A DNA stretch of 64,000 nucleotides from Drechslerella dactyloides (lineage: Eukaryota; Ascomycota; Orbiliomycetes; Orbiliales; Orbiliaceae), in contig JAGTWJ010000019.1 of NCBI GenBank assembly GCA_020064725.1, positions 2,294,001 through 2,358,000 on the forward strand, in the 5' to 3' direction. The notes below the pieces were generated by a model that saw nothing but the letters and a program-made list of their open reading frames with translations, was not told the DNA's origin and did no database searches. The position numbers were made by a program, and so were the translations under genes. Numbering within the stretch: position 1 is the first letter of the stretch; the number at the start of each line of letters is the position of its first letter. This document shows, in pieces, positions 13,533 to 25,454 of this stretch.

Positions 13533-14510
13533 TGATATCCAGCATTTGCTTCAAAGAAATCTTCAAAACGGTGGAGGGACCCAGGTTGGTTTTCGTTTCT
13601 CTTTTTTATACCTATTTATACCATCGGTTCGATCAATATGCATACCTGTATGATATGGCAGTACACTACGTACGGATGATCAATTCGAATACTTTACTCC
13701 GCTAAACTGCTGAGCTGCTCAGTCGAAACCAGAAGCGATACAGTTACAGTTGATTGGCCCAGAGTCTTTCAATACGTGATATGATGATGACCACCAGTCT
13801 GATATTGGTACCAATTAATATCGATATCCGCAGGCGCGCCACCAGGACACACCATCTTAACATCGACAAGCAAGAAAGCGATAAGCATTTTAGGACCACT
13901 AAAGCGTCCATGCTCTTGAAGCTGACAAGCGGTTGGCTAGGCTCAACAATAGAATGCGGAGACGAGAGTGAAGGGCTCGCCTTCTGAGGCCAATCAACTA
14001 GCCAGTCATCAGAAACAAGGATGAATCTCAGCTTGGATCATAAATTTACTATCGATCAGTATTGCATCTACAATAGATCAAGGAATTACGGTGTTCTAAC
14101 TGTTTTTGTGGTCGCATAATGATTGTCAAGCTGTGTTTCCTCGAACCTCCCTCACTACAAGATCCCCGCTTGTCATTGGTAATGAACGTGGGCAATATCG
14201 CCGAGATTGGGCATCCGATGTGATTTACGACAACGTAGGGTTAATTACATTTAAGTAAATCCTGAATCAAGTAATCGGATAGGCCAGATCTAATTACAAG
14301 GACATGTTTTTGTTCCAGGCTGAGGTCTTTTCCTTGGCATCAGGGTATGCTGTTCTTTTAATAACGGCGATCCGGATCTCTAGAGGGCCTTAAGCCGTTT
14401 CAAGGGTAGACCAACGACCCCGTGCGAAGGTGTTAAGATAACATCGACGATCTCACTACGTAAATGCTACTGGTGGCTTGCAGACCGAAGTTCCGAACGG
14501 CGTCTGGCTT

Positions 14511-14570
14511 GCTCGATAACGCGATGCTCGATAACGCGATGCTCGATAACGTGATGCTCGATAACGTGAC
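14511..14570. repeat. 15-bp minisatellite, four copies
   Basis: Four head-to-tail copies of GCTCGATAACGCGAT. The first two are identical; the last two carry C-to-T at position 12, and the fourth ends in C. The unit length is a multiple of three, so a minus-strand frame through it stays open and repeats Ser-Ser-Ile-(Ala/Thr)-Leu. No gene surrounds it. Confidence 0.9.
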
Positions 14571-16474
14571 GTTGGACTGGGAGTAAATGTCCAGATTACT
14601 GGCATCTTGAAATAGAATATGTCTGCCTAGATCTGATATGGACAATGTCGGTTTGAGGTCGTGCCATGCGGCTTTATCGAATATCCGCAATATGCGTCTT
14701 CGAAACCCATCTTAGCACTTGCATGCCTTGCTAGTCCAGCGTCCGTACCCCCTTTGGAGGGTAATTGAATAGAATCTATCCAAACCTGGCGCTCTAGCTT
14801 GCATTTTTGCTTAAAACATTGCTATTGATAATTCATGGCTTGATCATTGTATGGTACGGACAGTTGATCAACTATGCCGCTCTGCGATTTTACAAATTTC
14901 CTGAATTGTAATATTATCTTCTCGCAACCAGTATACTATCATAACAAGTAAGCATCCAATGCTTCAAAACAGGCCCTGTACGTCGTACCTTTGTGGCTGC
15001 GCGGTCAACTAGGAAATTGACTGAAGCGTGAGCCATCCGTAAGAAAGAAGAAAAGAAGCCCTCAGTTATCGTTGGCATTCACGGAGTATGTACCATGAAT
15101 ATACGCGGGTGGTTGGATGGATAGGCCAACACGGACTTGTAACTCTTATTCCCCGTCTTCACCGTATACCCTTGGACTGTCATTGTTTGAGAATCGAGTT
15201 TTTCCGAGCAAACCCCAGCATCAGCCACCACTGACGAAGCCAACCTTCTCCACTATGGTACTAATGCTGATCTAGCTAGTTCGAAGCACAAAGGCCTGCG
15301 ATACAGCTGACGAAATAATACTAGTATAGAGATCCGCAGACTCTTTTTTTCTTTGATCGGTGAACAGGACGCTTGATTGATCGAGCTAGGATTTGTTCAA
15401 TGATACGTAACAAGATATCTGACGAAGTCAAAGCGGCATGTATACGAGGTAAGTCGTCTTGAAGCAGGGATGGGTGCCGTGTCCAAAATATCGCCAACGT
15501 AGATGCTGGACGGGGTTCACGGATGGATGGACGGCATGGCTCCGAGAAGAGGCTTGAAAGAGCTCAGAGACCACATTGCAAAAGCGCGGCCTAGCACTCG
15601 TCGGTTTCTTTGTGACGCAGTTCCGGTACCCTGAGACAGGACTGGGTTACGTATGCACAATACGGGCCACTTACCGAAACAGGTGCTAGCATGTCAAACT
15701 TGTAGCATTTGATGCGCCTCAATATAATCAAGAACCGTTCCAACAGATTGTCAACCAAATTTAGAGGGTCTGCCGCGAGACGTCCCATCTCCCCGCATGG
15801 CATCAATGCCATCACACATATATGCACATTGTGGCGAAATTCGACGCTTTAAATAGGACAAGTGAGGTCTCTGTCAGATGAGAGCTTATCGTCCTGGATG
15901 GACGGGCCCAACCAGCGTGACTCTTTTAACAGGTCTAACGTACGGCCGGACGGGGTGTTGCTCAAATCCCGTCGATATCAAAGGTTCCCGGGCGATTTTA
16001 ATCTTCTAAGCCTGTGGATATTAATATATTAGGGCTCGGGGGACAAGCTTTGTCTGTACCTGAATTTATGGCAGTCCGCCTTGAATTTGGCCCGTGGGTG
16101 CGTGCTTTTGATCAGGATTTGTGCGGCCATGGCGGTCCGCGCGGGGGCCTATCTCTAACCTGATGTCGCAAACGCTTGCAAAAGCAATTAATGAATTGGG
16201 AGATAACGATGCACCGACCCTTTTAAAGACGAGGATGGCTTCTTAAGGTTCTCTCATCAGAGGTTAAAGACTCCTAGCTTGAATAAATTCTTTTGATCTT
16301 GAGGGGTTGTTATCACGAGGTTACAGAGCCGCAAGAAGGATTTGTTAGGAGCAAACAGCTAGAGTCGACTCATCCGCATCTTCGATAATTCTTTTCAGTC
16401 CGAAATTACGCCATCGTATTTTTCTTCAACGACAACACATACGTTGGAATTTATCGCAACGCGACAAAGAGAAA

Positions 16475-18322
16475 ATGTATCGAGAGTTCCTCTCATCGGA
16501 CGCATTACCTGCATGGGCGACATTCAATAATATCACCATCAATGGCATCCGGGTTGAATATGTGGGAGGCGAACCGGTTGATTCCGGCCTTGCCGTCAAG
16601 CTGCAGCCGTCCAAGTTAGACTCGGCCAGACCGCTGCTAAGAGTGCCAAGGCACCTCATCCTATGCCATAGCATGGTAGATGCTCAAGCAAAAACAGATG
16701 TGCATTTACGAGAAGCGCTCGCATCAGCTGGCCCGCTAGCAATGACTCCGAGAGGTATGCAATCCCCTTCTGTTCAGATACGTGCCATTGACAGAAGCAA
16801 CTCTATCTCCCGAGGAGTCTTTGGTATCTGATCTTCTGTAGCATCGCAGGCGCCATAATTATCTTTCTGATCATGAAAATTACCAACGGGGCATCGTTAT
16901 CTGAACCAAAGTCAGTTGGGGTCAAGTGTCCCTGGACAGAGTATGTCAAGTTTCTGCCGTCGGTTTCGGTGCCCACCTGTTGGTCAGAACAGGAACGCGA
17001 GCTGCTCAAGGGCACGTCGCTCTACGTAGCAGTCAACGCCAAACTTGCGGCCCTCGATGCCGAATTTAATGCCTTCAAACTAGCGACGCAAAATATATCA
17101 TGGTGTCGGAAAGTCTGGTGGGATGAGAACCGGTTAACGTTCCTGGATTGGCTGGACTGCGATGCCTGGCTAAGGAGTCGGGTGCTTCAGTTGCCGGACC
17201 TCGGGCTTTCGATGATACCTTTCCTGGATTTCTGCAACCACCGGTCGTTTCCAAACTCTTTCTATGATCTAGACGATGATGGAAATGTGATCTTGATACA
17301 TAGTCTATGTGCGCTGGGGCAGACCAGCCAGGCCGTGGAGGAAGTGACCATAAAGTGAGTGCAGCCTGTATATTTGCTTTCGTACGAAGAACCCGCTAAC
17401 TATAGTTGATATTGCTTATTTAGTTATGGAGAGGAGAAAAGCGCAGCGGAGATGGTCTTTTCGTATGGCTTTGTGGATCAAGATAGATCTTCCGCGGCTT
17501 GGATGGCGTTGGATCTTAAGGACTTCGGCGACACTGGAGATAGCGGGTCTTCCTCAGTCGTTTTAAGGGCGAAACAAAGGCTGCTGGACGGCGCTCCCAC
17601 AGTGCTGCTGATTGACATGGGAGAGTCGGTAGAATGGACGAGCGATTACATTTGGTAAGGTATCCCGGGCTATCTGTGCTGGATATATATAATTTGCCGT
17701 CTCGAGTCTCGCTAATATCCGCCACTTCTATATCCTGCCAGGCTACTTTCTGTCAACCATGAAGACGGCTTTAATATTCAAGTCGTGCAGCAAACAAATG
17801 GCTCGCAGCACTTACAAGCATTTTTTGATAACCAACTCTTGTTGAATCTTACATCGCTCGTCGAAATGCTGCGCGTGAAGCCTTTGTGGCCTGTTTTCCA
17901 GCTGAGAGCACTAACACTAGTTGAGGAAAGAATACTGAGACAGCTCGCGGAAATGAACGCTTCCGAATCCGTGTGTAACGAAATCCATGGCCAAAATGGC
18001 GTCGGGGCCCAGATATGGCATGTGGCGCAAAACTTGCGTAAATTGGAAAAGGCTCTTCTAGAAAAGACTATCGCAGCCTTAGGGCGTCAGGTGAGTCTCG
18101 CTCGAACATTTCCCCAGATTTTTGTTGCCCCAGCCTTGTTCAACTTAATGGTTTTGTGGCAAATTCTACCGACGAACTGGCGAATGATCGGCCACTTAGC
18201 GGCTGGGCTGACCGCGCCGTCCAAATCCGTAGAAGGACCATTTGCTTAGCTCCGAAGTTGTCCGAAAGTACTTGAACGACATGCAAACCGATCTTCATGA
18301 GGCGGATGAGGATTTAACCTGA
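16475..18322 (+). CDS. SET-domain protein-lysine methyltransferase (SETD6/Rkm-like)
   Basis: Five exons (16475-16754, 16850-17354, 17424-17654, 17742-18090, 18233-18322) give 484 residues. The split SET domain of the Rubisco/SETD6/ribosomal-lysine methyltransferase group is visible. A substrate-side motif D220-F-C-N-H224 is followed, across an intron that splits the Asn codon, by N262-Y-G264 and a YGFVD strand. These SAM-binding residues of the NH and NYG motifs define the group. The C-terminal half is helical, like the Rubisco LSMT substrate-binding domain. Fungal members methylate ribosomal proteins or other non-histone targets in cytoplasm or nucleus; the substrate here is unknown. The last exon was chosen because acceptor 18231-18232 keeps the phase and adds a charged 29-residue tail. 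Reading through that intron instead would stop at 18249. The intron upstream of exon 2 could use other acceptors, but those introduce stops. Confidence 0.85.
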
Positions 18323-18680
18323 GCCGAAGAATATGTTCCGACGGCTGAGAACTTGCGAAGTTTCCGGATTCCTCGTTATTTGCCTGTTAACGAGGAGCAA
18401 AATGGAGTCAGGAGGGGCAGCTTCTCCCTTCGTTGTATATATTAGCTCAGTCGATTGGTTATATAGCGTTCTCTTTACAGAGCAGCCAGTTGCAAGATCG
18501 GAAAATAGCCTATAGGAAGGCTTGGTTGTATTTAAGATGTTCCTCATAAACAATTTATCACAGATCGCAGGTCGCGGTAAAATGTCCTCAAGATGGCGAG
18601 TGTACATGTACTTTAATTAACCGATATGATAGTACAGATATCGACCGAGCCGATGTCCCCGCATGCTGCGCAGCTGCCTG

Positions 18681-18704
18681 AGTAAGTACTTACTTACTTA
18701 CTTG
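18681..18704. repeat. Short TTAC tandem repeat with palindromic start
   Basis: AGTAAGTACTTAC followed by further TTAC units. The first 13 bases are near-palindromic around GTAC. Similar TAAGTAC cores occur at 30410, 41255 and 45379 in non-coding DNA. Confidence 0.6.
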
Positions 18705-20745
18705 TGCAATGTGAAAATAACATAGCACGTCAGCGTGCATGGCAAATGTTCGAGCAGCGAATGGATGTACCAATTGTCGTGGATGATATTTCCGGTAGTG
18801 GCCAATATCCGATAAAATTCCAGATCAGCGACAGAGTTCGCGATGCGGTGGGTGTTTGCCGTGTCTGCCTTCACTCACATGTTTGGTCAACTAGCATATC
18901 CAAGTTATACATACGTAGGTCCCACGGGCTGAGGGGCTGGTTTCTTGGAACCTGCGTCTTAGTACCTGCTCAATCACAGGGCTCGATGTCTTTTGATTCA
19001 GAAGACTCTCGTTCCATCAGCGTGCCCACCCGCTCCAGCAGGGCAGAGCCCAGCCGTTGCATCAAGCCTAGGGACCCCCTGCTAATCGCGGTTCAGTGGT
19101 TGGGAATCAGCGAACGAGAATAAGAGAACACCCAGAAGTCCTGGTTAAGGCAGAAATGGGACCCGAGCAAGACAATTTTAACGGCTGCATACCGAGTCGA
19201 CTGGGCTCAATTTTGCATTTTGCTAAGATCTAGATTAGGGTGCTGGAATTCAGAAGAATAGGACATCAAGACTATCAGTTCCTAGGTCCGATTTCGCCTC
19301 CAGTATCAGCTACAACGTCAAGCAACTAGAGGCTGACTGGACTCAGCTCAGTTTTGACACAGTCTGGACTATGGTGCAAGTGAGGGGTGCTGTGAGATTA
19401 TTCAATGCAACACATCGGATCCGTTTGACAAATTGGTTTCGATCCTCTGGCCCGGACGCTCGGTGACAGCTACACGCAGACCGCCTCCGATTCGGACAAG
19501 AAGTTTCTGTTATGCATGTATAGCGTGAGCCGTCCCGGATGCCCTTTGGCTAGCGTCTTCTATGAGCTGAGATCCAGCGCTTCGGGCTACACCCTGTATA
19601 ATTATGGAGGACTGAACAAGAGAAATTGTTGTGCCAGCCTCTTCACCGTCAGAAATAGCTTTGACATGCATATGGAGGGGTACAACGACTAGGATGTAAA
19701 TACTGGGCCTGAAATTGCTGAAGACGAGCATTGAGACTGGTCTTGTAAATCAAGCCTTCCCTTTGTTCAATTGAGACCCGGTGCCCGCGTTATAGTACTG
19801 AAACCGTTGCCGTATGCATTCGTACGACTAAATATCAAAGTGTGCATATGAGTACTTGAATTCGAACGTCAAATTGCACACTTACATCTGGTTGCCAACA
19901 AGAATATTATATCAGCAGAGAAAAGGAAAGAAAAACCTTGCTCCACATTAAAAAGCAAGTACAAAACTGGGGCTTGAAGATTTGGGGAAAGATCCAAATA
20001 CTCTCGACAGAATAACGTTACAAGTCAGACAACATCTATCTCTAGAGTGGGTCGAGCTATAGCCGAACCCCAGAATGCAAGAGGCGAGACTCGGGGTAAA
20101 GTTACTTGGGGAATGCATGAGGGGCGATTCGAGCTCTGGCAAGGAGGACTTGGTCATCCGGTGGACAGAACCGGGCTAACTCACCGCTACTTTTTAACTC
20201 ACACTCATCGGCGCCTTGCCAGGTTCAGGTTCGCAAGTTTTCTTAAATACTTTGCTCCTTCCTCCAGGGTTCTGCTCTCTCTTTCCATTTCGATATCTCC
20301 TGTTTCCCGTATTTTACCTCACGATCTATTTGAATTTCATTTCACCTCAGTGGCTGACTCTTGACGACTTCCCTCCCATCCCCTGCTGATTCTGGTTCCT
20401 GCGTAACTTCTTTACAGCTATTCCTCTTTCTATCCATGTTACACGCCTAGGATATCCGGATATCTTCACATATAAGCCTGACTCGCCTAACACCTAAAAT
20501 ATTCCTGTTTTCTTGACGCTGCGGAAGAAAGGACCAACCATACGGAACACCTATCACTTATCGTATCACACTCCGGAAAAATACAAGGTACGAAACCCAG
20601 ATCGCGTGAGGCTTTATTCAGAGACTCTCGAGAACAGCGTCTGGACTAGCCGATGCAAGTGCCGATCGAACTGCATCGCTAGCCTCTTGAGGGCTTATGC
20701 AAGCTCGTGCTCGATAGAGACTAATCTGAGTCGTGCGAAGAGGTC

Positions 20746-20781
20746 CCCCCGAGGCTAAGAGGGCCCCCGAGGCTAAGAGGT
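20746..20781. promoter_or_regulatory. Tandem 18-bp GC-rich element upstream of facB
   Basis: Two adjacent copies of CCCCCGAGGCTAAGAGG plus one variable base. They are flanked on both sides by AGAGGTCCC, as if a further half unit were present. The element ends 245 bp before the facB start codon, inside the likely promoter or leader. Its position and repetition suggest a protein-binding site, but it does not match a consensus I can name with confidence. Confidence 0.4.
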
Positions 20782-21026
20782 CCCAACATTTGGCTCAGCC
20801 GAAAGTGGCCTGAGGTTTGCTTCTCTCGACAGCGCTCAGTGCACGTTTTCTACCTCGGAACAACGGATCCACCACCTCGGAGACGGTCTCCACAATTCCA
20901 AAACTGTTGACACGAAAACAGAAAGACGAAAAGAAAAACGATCGAAGCAAAACCCAATAGCGAGCTACCCATTTCATGTTGTCATTATCGCTCGTAGCCG
21001 CCTCCTAGGAATTCCGATCAATCAAA

Positions 21027-24000
21027 ATGCCAGGCATTATCCCCATGAAGCTAATCAAGACCGGCAACTCGAATCAGGTCCGTGTTGCACAGGCTTGTGA
21101 CCGCTGCCGCAGCAAAAAAGTAAATCTCCATTCGTCCGATGATGTATCATCACAGACGCAAAAGTGGCAACACCAAAATACTGACCTGAGGGCATTTAAA
21201 CATCTAGATCCGATGTGACGGGATAAGACCCAGTGTACGTGGATTGCCCTGCCCCTTCCGATCCCATGCATTACCTGTCCCTTTCCATTTATTGCTTTAA
21301 TTTCAACATCCGAGGGTGTACTGCGGCATATATGCGATGTGTATCAGCATAACTAATTTATCTTCGGGTGACCGTGTCAGTGCTCACAATGCGCCAGCGT
21401 CGGGTTCCAGTGCAAGACGTCGGACAAGCTTTCGAGGAGAGCCTTCCCTCGTGGTTATACGGAGTCGCTAGAGGAGCGTGTGCGGATTCTCGAGAATGAA
21501 GCTACAGAACTCAAAAGTTTGCTTGACGCTAAAGATGAACAGCTGGATGTTATCTCGAGATTGCACTCCTACTCACCATACTCGCCCACATCTCTTACGT
21601 CGACAAGTCCCAAGCGACCGACACCCAGTAAACCCGTTTCCGAAGCATCCGGTCCCTCCGTCGCGGAGGAGTCTCCTAGCGAAGATGATACCTTTTCCAT
21701 GCCTGAAAGCTCGTCGCTTGTCCATGACGGCAAATCCGGGGAGTTCTACACTGGTGCATCGAGTGGCCGGGCCTTCATTGGTATGACTTGTGTCCATCTT
21801 GTGAATGCGTCATTGTTGGCGATCGTCTGTCCTCACTAACATCCATCCTGAAGATATCTTTAAGTCTCGCATGAAAGAAACAAGTCCTTGTGACATAGAG
21901 TTTTCGGGAAACACATTCTTCACTCGCAAGGAACGGATCGTGAAGATTTTTCCGAACCGGTCGGCCGCCCATGCCGTCAAACCTCCACCGCGCATGATAT
22001 CGGATCTACTCGTTACTGCCTTCTTCCAAGAATACCACCCGCTGTTCCCAATCCTCCATAGGCCCAAGTTCCTATCAATATACGACAATCTCATCAACTG
22101 CGAACAGGATTCTCCGGAGTACCCGCGGGAGTATCACGAGATCGCCCAATTGTTCCTCGTGTTTTCCATAGCTTCTTCTCAAAGTGAGGTATGTTCTTGT
22201 AAAAGCATGCTCAAAGCTTTACTATCCATATCAACGTACCTAATCTCGTTTCAATAGACACGGAATACTGCAGAACATGAATCTTTTACACGACAGTGGC
22301 AGTACGCCTTGGAGGCGATCATGCTAGAACCATCTCTCGAAAGTTTGCAATGCCTTGTGCTGGCACAACTCTATTGCATGTCCATCGGCGACGACAGTCG
22401 ACTCAATCAGTACAAGAGCTTGGCGGTCGGAACAGCTTTGCGCCTTGGATTGAACCAAGACCAAAAGAAATTCGGTGTCTCTGCTCTGCAGCTTGAGATG
22501 AGAAAGCGTGCCTTTTGGTGTGTCTATCTTCTCGACGCGTAAGTCTTCTCATCGAACACGCTGCATAAGGGCGTTTGCTGACTCGCTATAGATTCTCTGC
22601 CGCGATGCTCGGTCTCCCAACCTTGATCAAGGATGACGAAGTCAGTGCGGAGTACCCGGCTGATATTGACGACGAATACGTTTCCGAGTCTGGCTTCCTC
22701 CCCACTATGCCTGGCGACCATACTAAGATCTCCAGTGCCTTGGCATTGTTCCGCGGATCAAGGATTCTTGCGAAAGTCCTTTCGAAGATATACTCAGTAC
22801 AGGCAAGCAAGAAGCAGTCGTATAAAGAACTCCAGCGGCTAGAGGAAGATTTAGATGCATGGAAGGCGAATTTGGCACCGCACCTTCGCTTGGAGTTTGT
22901 TAATGGCATGCCTGGAACAAACATTGTGCATAGCCGATCCCCTCTCTTGGTATGTTGTATACACCAGCGACTCATGACCCTCCGCTTAGGTTTATCTAAC
23001 CAGTTTCATCTGTTATACTTAGGTATTTGCATACTATTATATCCGCATCTTGATACATCGATCCACCGTCGGCTCCGATGCGAACAGTTCCGCCGGCTCC
23101 ATACATGCGGTCGTTGAGTCGAGTAATCGGATGTTTCAGATTGTCAAGCTATTGGAAGAACGCAAGCTCGGCTTCTCTTTCTGCCTCAACAAGAATCAGA
23201 CGCTCCTCCTCTGCACCTTCGCTATTCTGCACGGCGCGACGGACTATGCCCATGACGGCGTGCTTGCAAAGGATACACAAAAACTTGTCGTGGAGATCTT
23301 GAATACGCTCCAGAAGAACAGGTATCCACTTGCCAAGGCACTTAACGTCATCGCAGCATCGTTATTCAAGCTTGACAGGAAGTCGACGACCTCGAAGACC
23401 AGCCCTTCCCCGTCTCTGCCAAGCCCCATCAGGGAAGACGTCCAGCAACTCCGTAGGGCCTACTCGATGTCTGCTACTAGACCTCAAGAAAAATTAAAGC
23501 CACGCCAGATCCAGACCGATGCTGTCAGCATTTCAGGGAACATGTCGCCACCACCGCCTTCAAGCATCACCTACCACTCGAACTGGAGTCGGACAAGCCT
23601 ACCCCCACAGAACGCCTCTCCAAGGTCCCTTCATACGGCCAGCAAAAGCCTAAGCTCTCCTTGCCCTATAAGCCCGGTCACCCCAGGAATCGACAAGACG
23701 AATGGTGGCAACAGCGACTTTTATAGTTGGAGTCTAGGCAGCACCTCAACGACAACTGACACTCCAACGTCCATCACCCGCCAAGTCGCCTCTGGTGAAT
23801 CCGAGTGGGAAAAGATGCTTGCGCTCATGGATCAAAACCAAGGCATCAACATCTACGGTGGTGGACCCACCTTCGAATCCTCAGTCGAGGTCAATAATCC
23901 TTTGGAGTCGCCTACGGAGAGCGCAGACCGACGGGATAGTAACTCAGCCAAGTCGATATATGAGGTCCTTCATCCGACCGCGGCAAGTGTCTCATCTTTT

Positions 24001-24138
24001 TCTAATTTCAGCGATGAGGAACTGGCGATACCAATTTTCGACACAGACAACACCTCTGGGTACTACCCTGACCTAATGGGTGGTTCGATACCAGTCACCG
24101 GCGCATCTCTTAGCCTCGATAATACCTGGATGCTTTGA
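21027..24138 (+). CDS. facB: FacB/Cat8-type Zn2Cys6 acetate regulator
   Basis: Seven exons (21027-21119, 21208-21234, 21381-21780, 21854-22188, 22258-22538, 22592-22949, 23023-24138) encode 869 residues. The binuclear zinc cluster is C24-x2-C27-x6-C34-x6-C41-x2-C44-x6-C51, with C34 on a 27-nt exon. A basic linker and a heptad coiled coil for dimerisation follow (about 68-98). The fungal-specific transcription factor middle homology region spans about 195-470. The C-terminal third is rich in Ser/Thr/Pro, then acidic, like an activation domain. The N-terminus (MPGIIPMK), the cluster, the RRAFPRGYTESLEERVR linker and the length all match the Aspergillus acetate regulator FacB and its yeast relative Cat8. 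FacB is known to activate acetyl-CoA synthetase, glyoxylate-cycle and gluconeogenic genes when acetate is the carbon source. The gene converges on an MCT-type transporter. Repression by CreA is known for the family but not shown here. Confidence 0.93.
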
Positions 24139-25454
24139 CCAATAGTTCGATGTCCTGTTCCCCTTTTATCTTGACTTCATTCAAGTTCTTTTCTATCTTA
24201 TGGTTTCTTTTCCTTTCAGCGCTTGTGTGATACCTAGGGGCTAGCTGTCTTGTTTCAATCATACTCTTTGTTTTCGTCCCTCTCTTTGGATTTTTGGAAA
24301 AGCAGTCCTTTCAAGGTGTCTATCTGTTTTATCTGGGAGTGCATACGCAACTAGCTTCTTATTATCTCGCTCCTTGCTTTCTTACTGTTGCGCGAAGTTT
24401 TGACGCATAAGTCGGCCATTAATACTTTGCCATGCTATCAGGTGTATTCATATATATCATATGCGCATGATCGAATAATGTTTGTACGTACAGGTATCTT
24501 GGCTATCTCTAGGGAATCCATGTGCTTAAACCGCAGAATGTTCTTGCGTAGATTTTAGTGGCTGTGAGGAAAAAAGCGCATAATCAGGCCTACTACATCG
24601 ATCGTGGATGCGAGGTCCTACCAAAGCCGTGGTTTGCCGCGTCATTTGATTTGGGGTTTAGGCTACGAAAAAGCACTGGCCAATCCCTCAATATGCAATG
24701 ACAATAGCGCATGACATAGACTGCCGTTTCCACGTGGCCGGCAATGAGCGGGAACCTTCCAAGGGGTTCCAAACAGGGTTCTATGTACTTCCATGCATAT
24801 GCGCATTAGGTGTGGGCAAAACGCAATATCGGTCGTCGCCTGACGTGATTTCGAGTTGAGGCATGCGTTTTCTCCACATCGAGCTTTGGGTTAGATGGAC
24901 TTTGAGGCTAAGGTGGAGAACCTGGGTCGCCATATCAGAAAAGTAGATTTGCATGCATGGCGGGATATATGGAAATTTTGATCTAAAAAAGTAGCCTCGA
25001 TGCCAGGCGCTGTAGATAAAAAAGAGACAGAGCGCACCACACTGAATTTGCTAGCCCAAGATTACTTAGATTTTGTTTAGTATCGGAAAAAAAAAAAAAA
25101 AACGAGAGAGAGTGACACATGCACATGCAGAGTGAGCGACCAATTATATCTTCTCTAAGTGTCTCTAACGACATCTGATAAATCGACAGGATACACTACT
25201 TAGAAGGAAGGGTGTATTCTATGATTCCTATAAGTCGAAAATGGGGGCCATCCAAAACGCCTAGTAGTTAACACGTCTCCATGCCATCAAGTGGTTTATC
25301 TCAAATACACAGAAGTTCAGGTGTCTGTATCTGCAACTGAAATATGCTAATTGCAAACTCTAGCTATAAGTAATCACCGGACCTGGTCAGCTAAATACTT
25401 GTATCTAGCCGTGATTCTAGATCCGCAGTATGCACATGTCGATATTTCAACTTT
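24139..25454. other. Convergent intergenic region between facB and the MFS gene
   Basis: It holds the facB 3' UTR (T/C-rich from about 24140 to 24400) and, on the other strand, the MFS 3' UTR. Between them are the second copy of the 25-bp repeat (24991-25015) and an A16 tract (25087-25102) followed by GA repeats. No gene is seen. Confidence 0.5.
24991..25015 (+). repeat. 25-bp dispersed repeat, copy 2
   Basis: Exact copy, same strand, of 2955-2979. An A16 run begins 71 bp downstream. At the other copy a T14 run ends 235 bp upstream. A shorter match (ACCAGGCGCTGTAA) is present near 30344. Confidence 0.6.

Larger units (their letters stand above)
13032..16474. other. Intergenic region with simple repeats
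   Basis: 3.4 kb without a recognisable gene. It holds a TTTC-rich polypyrimidine tract (about 13483-13532) and a four-copy 15-bp minisatellite (14511-14570). The rest is AT-leaning and shows no long open frame. The last few hundred bases presumably serve the SET-domain gene. Confidence 0.5.
18323..21026. other. Intergenic region and facB promoter/leader
   Basis: No supportable gene. Contents: a short TTAC-repeat palindrome at 18681-18704; pyrimidine-rich DNA at about 20200-20450 that looks like a transcription start region; and a tandem GC-rich 18-bp element at 20746-20781. The gap before facB is long, as is common for regulated fungal transcription factors. Confidence 0.45.

Noticed and set aside
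18091..18249. Read-through end of the SET-domain gene at 18249
   Set aside because: The read-through adds a hydrophobic tail, while splicing 18091-18232 keeps phase zero and gives a charged helical tail like family members. The spliced form is preferred.
18704..19123. 139-codon plus-strand open frame downstream of the SET gene
   Set aside because: No family motif, no good start context and no plausible continuation by splicing.
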